17,008 nucleotides of DNA, taken from Lachnoclostridium sp. UBA1434. GTDB taxonomy: Bacteria > Bacillota > Clostridia > Lachnospirales > Lachnospiraceae. Of the stretch, positions 15,280-17,008 are shown piece after piece. The DNA lies in the NCBI GenBank assembly GCA_002329645.1, contig DCTS01000114.1:1-17008 (forward strand), in the 5' to 3' direction. A program made the translations under genes and the position numbers. Position 1 is the first letter of the stretch; each line of letters begins with the position of its first letter. The notes under the pieces are model-generated. The model saw only the letters and a program-made list of their open reading frames with translations, searched no databases and had not been told where the DNA came from.

Positions 15280-16188
15280 ATGGAATATATAACCGGAAGT
15301 ACTGATTTTAAGCTGGAAAGCAGTGCGGTTACATTAGGTAAATTTGACGGCATCCATCTGGGTCACAGGTATCTTATTGAGCAGGTGGTTTCATATAGGG
15401 ATAAAGGCTTAAGGCCGGTAGTATTCAGTCTTATTGCCAATAAGGGTATGAAGCATATATATACTGAGCAAGAGAAGCGTATAATTCTTGAAGCTTGCGG
15501 AGTGGATACCCTGGTTTCCTGTCCCTTTACTGATGATATTAGGAACATGGAGCCTGAGGAGTTTATAAGGGATGTCCTGGCAGAAAAACTGGATGTCAGG
15601 ATAATTGTTGTAGGTGAAGACTTCCGTTTTGGCAGGAACCGCAGGGGAGATGCTTCAATGCTTAAGTCTTATGCGGACAAATACGGATATAAGGTCATAG
15701 CCTGCACAAAGAAAAGAATAAAGGGCAGGATTGTAAGCAGTTCATCCGTAAGGGCGGAGCTTGAAAAGGGCAATGTTGAGGCTGCAAATGCAATGCTTGG
15801 CATGCCGTATTCGATCTACGGAAAGGTCATGCATGGCAGGAAAATAGGCAGGACCCTGGGAATGCCCACAGTAAATCTGCTGCCGCCGCAGGAAAAGCTT
15901 TTGCCGATATCCGGTGTTTATGCATCGGTGATATATGCAGAGGGAGGCATATATGAGGGAGTAACCAATATAGGGTACAAGCCTTCGGTGGGCGCAGAGA
16001 AGCAGATCGGAGCCGAGACCTTTATGTTTGATTACGATAAAGAGCTGTATGGCGAAGATATCAAGGTGGAGCTGCATTCATTCCACAGGCCGGAATACAG
16101 GTTTGCATCCATGGAGGAGCTGAAGTCGGCCATGCATGCTGATATTGATTATGCCAGGAAGTATTTCAAGTCAAAGTCTGTAAGATGA
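15280..16188 (+). CDS. ribF: Bifunctional riboflavin kinase / FMN adenylyltransferase RibF
   Basis: RibF phosphorylates riboflavin to FMN and adenylates FMN to FAD. The N-terminal nucleotidyltransferase domain has GKFDGIHLGH (residues 20-29), the EDFRFGRNRRGD loop near 113-124 and VSSSSVR near 152-158. The C-terminal flavokinase domain has GRTLGMPTVNL near 190-200 and ends with the usual YDKELYG and FHRPEYRFASMEEL phrases. The ATG at 15280 gives 302 residues, with GGAGG at 15270-15274 just 5 bases upstream; an earlier in-frame TTG at 15268 overlaps this site and is unlikely. The 95-base gap after truB shows no FMN riboswitch that I can recognise. It is probably the last gene of the operon. 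Confidence 0.95.
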   Translation: MEYITGSTDFKLESSAVTLGKFDGIHLGHRYLIEQVVSYRDKGLRPVVFSLIANKGMKHIYTEQEKRIILEACGVDTLVSCPFTDDIRNMEPEEFIRDVLAEKLDVRIIVVGEDFRFGRNRRGDASMLKSYADKYGYKVIACTKKRIKGRIVSSSSVRAELEKGNVEAANAMLGMPYSIYGKVMHGRKIGRTLGMPTVNLLPPQEKLLPISGVYASVIYAEGGIYEGVTNIGYKPSVGAEKQIGAETFMFDYDKELYGEDIKVELHSFHRPEYRFASMEELKSAMHADIDYARKYFKSKSVR

Positions 16189-16213
16189 AGCCGGTTAATG
16201 TAGGCAGCATGCT

Positions 16214-16368
16214 GTGATATCGGAAAGGATATTATCAATCCGTGCCATACGGTGATATCGGAAAGTATATATTCTATGCCATACAGTGATATCGGAAAGT
16301 ATATATTCTATGCCATACGGTGATACCGGAAAGTATATTCAATGCCATACGGGGATAATGGCATAGCT
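16214..16368 (+). repeat. Tandem array of about 34-bp units upstream of ABC transporter
   Basis: Four successive units start with GTGATATCGG (the last with GTGATACCGG), at 16214, 16252, 16286 and 16320, with lengths of 38, 34, 34 and 32. The two middle units differ by one base. Each contains a GATATC or similar palindrome, an AT-rich GGAAAGTATATATTC core and a TGCCATAC end. A partial fifth unit (GGGATAATGGCA) ends near 16368 and its ATGGCA is inverse to TGCCAT. It fills most of the 235-base gap between ribF and the ATPase gene. There are no unique spacers, so it is not CRISPR. The array could bind a regulator or carry repeated promoter elements; this is inference. Confidence 0.9.
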
Positions 16369-16423
16369 ATTATGGAGTATATTAATAATTATATACATAA
16401 CAAGTTTAAGGGGGATCTTTTTA

Positions 16424-17008
16424 ATGTTATCAGTTATGGGAGTGACTAAAAAGTACGGCAAGGTGGTTGCTAATAGTGACGTAAGCTTTGATGTAAAGCC
16501 GGGGGAGATATCCATTCTCCTTGGTCCGAACGGAGCAGGCAAGTCTACAATAATTAAATGTATAGCAGGCCTGCTGAAATTCAGCGGCAATATTTACATC
16601 AACGGTTACAAGAATAAGTCTTTGGAAGCAAAAAGGGAGCTTGGATATATTCCGGAGATTCCGGCTTTGTATGAGATGCTGACGGTCTGGGAGCACCTTG
16701 AGTTCATAGCTTGCGCATATTCTCTCAAGGATTGGAAGGAAAGCGCCGAGCAGCTGCTTGAGAGATTTGAGCTTACCGATAAGAAGAAGAAGCTTGGAAG
16801 TGAGCTTTCCAAGGGCATGCAGCAGAAGCTCAGCATATGCTGCGGTATCATCACAAATCCTTCGGTTATACTTCTGGATGAGCCTATGGTTGGCCTGGAT
16901 CCGCATGCAATTAAGGAATTAAAAAATCTGATAGTGGAAAGAAGAAATGCAGGCAATGCAATACTTATCAGCACTCATATGCTGGACAGCGTGGAGGATT
17001 TCTGGGAC
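16424..17008 (+). CDS. ABC transporter ATP-binding protein (partial, 3' end off window)
   Basis: The first 195 residues of an ABC ATPase are present and the frame is open to the window edge. Walker A is GPNGAGKST, the signature is the variant LSKGMQQKL, Walker B is VILLDEP, the D-loop is GLDP and the switch His is in ISTHM. The closely packed form and the KGMQQKL signature resemble the CcmA/EcsA-type exporters of Firmicutes, which usually have a permease encoded just downstream; that region is outside the window. AAGGGGGA at 16408-16415 lies 8 bases before the ATG. It follows the tandem repeat array, so its expression may be independent of the ribF operon. Substrate unknown. Confidence 0.93.
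   Translation, partial: MLSVMGVTKKYGKVVANSDVSFDVKPGEISILLGPNGAGKSTIIKCIAGLLKFSGNIYINGYKNKSLEAKRELGYIPEIPALYEMLTVWEHLEFIACAYSLKDWKESAEQLLERFELTDKKKKLGSELSKGMQQKLSICCGIITNPSVILLDEPMVGLDPHAIKELKNLIVERRNAGNAILISTHMLDSVEDFWD

Noticed and set aside
16214..16368. CRISPR array
   Set aside because: The units are contiguous with no unique spacers and there are no cas genes nearby.

Overview
The window looks like a chromosomal segment of a low-to-medium GC Firmicute of class Clostridia, probably Lachnospiraceae or a close relative. This rests on the clostridial gene order rimP-nusA-ylxR-ylxQ-infB-rbfA-nrnA-truB-ribF, strong AGGAGG-type ribosome binding sites, and Lys/Glu-rich proteins with many ATA and AGG codons. 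The taxonomic call is an inference; there is no rRNA in the window.

Layout. (1) Positions 1-926 are visibly more AT-rich than the rest. They hold the 3' end of a possible unknown gene and a complete HAD-family hydrolase. (2) 927-1373 is a decayed minus-strand fragment of an IS21-type istA transposase, carrying an in-frame stop and a frameshift. It directly abuts the HAD gene, so the left end looks like an acquired or rearranged patch. (3) 1492-2664 encodes a cytoplasmic serine hydrolase of the class C beta-lactamase/EstB type. (4) 2764-6492 holds two tandem paralogues of a membrane protein: N-terminal zinc ribbon, one transmembrane helix, then a beta-propeller-like region. The second copy has a TAA stop inside the zinc ribbon, so only a shortened product can be made from it. 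(5) 6496-16188 is the translation/transcription operon. It has a good sigma-A promoter and a structured leader, followed by ribosome maturation factors (RimP, RbfA), NusA, RnpM/YlxR, an L7Ae-type RNA-binding protein, IF2, the NrnA nanoRNase/pAp phosphatase, TruB and the bifunctional FAD synthetase RibF. (6) 16189-16423 is a 235-base gap containing a tandem array of about 34-bp units. It lies directly upstream of (7) an ABC transporter ATPase that runs off the right edge.

The central operon is ordinary core machinery: making and maturing the 30S subunit, starting translation, controlling elongation and termination of transcription, tRNA modification, and flavin cofactor synthesis. The unusual parts are the very long repeat-rich N-terminus of IF2 (1264 residues in all, with two different repeat families), the disrupted zinc-ribbon paralogue, the tandem repeats before the ABC transporter, and the AT-rich left end beside an IS remnant. 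I did not find a convincing undescribed multi-gene system. No tRNA, rRNA or CRISPR array was seen.
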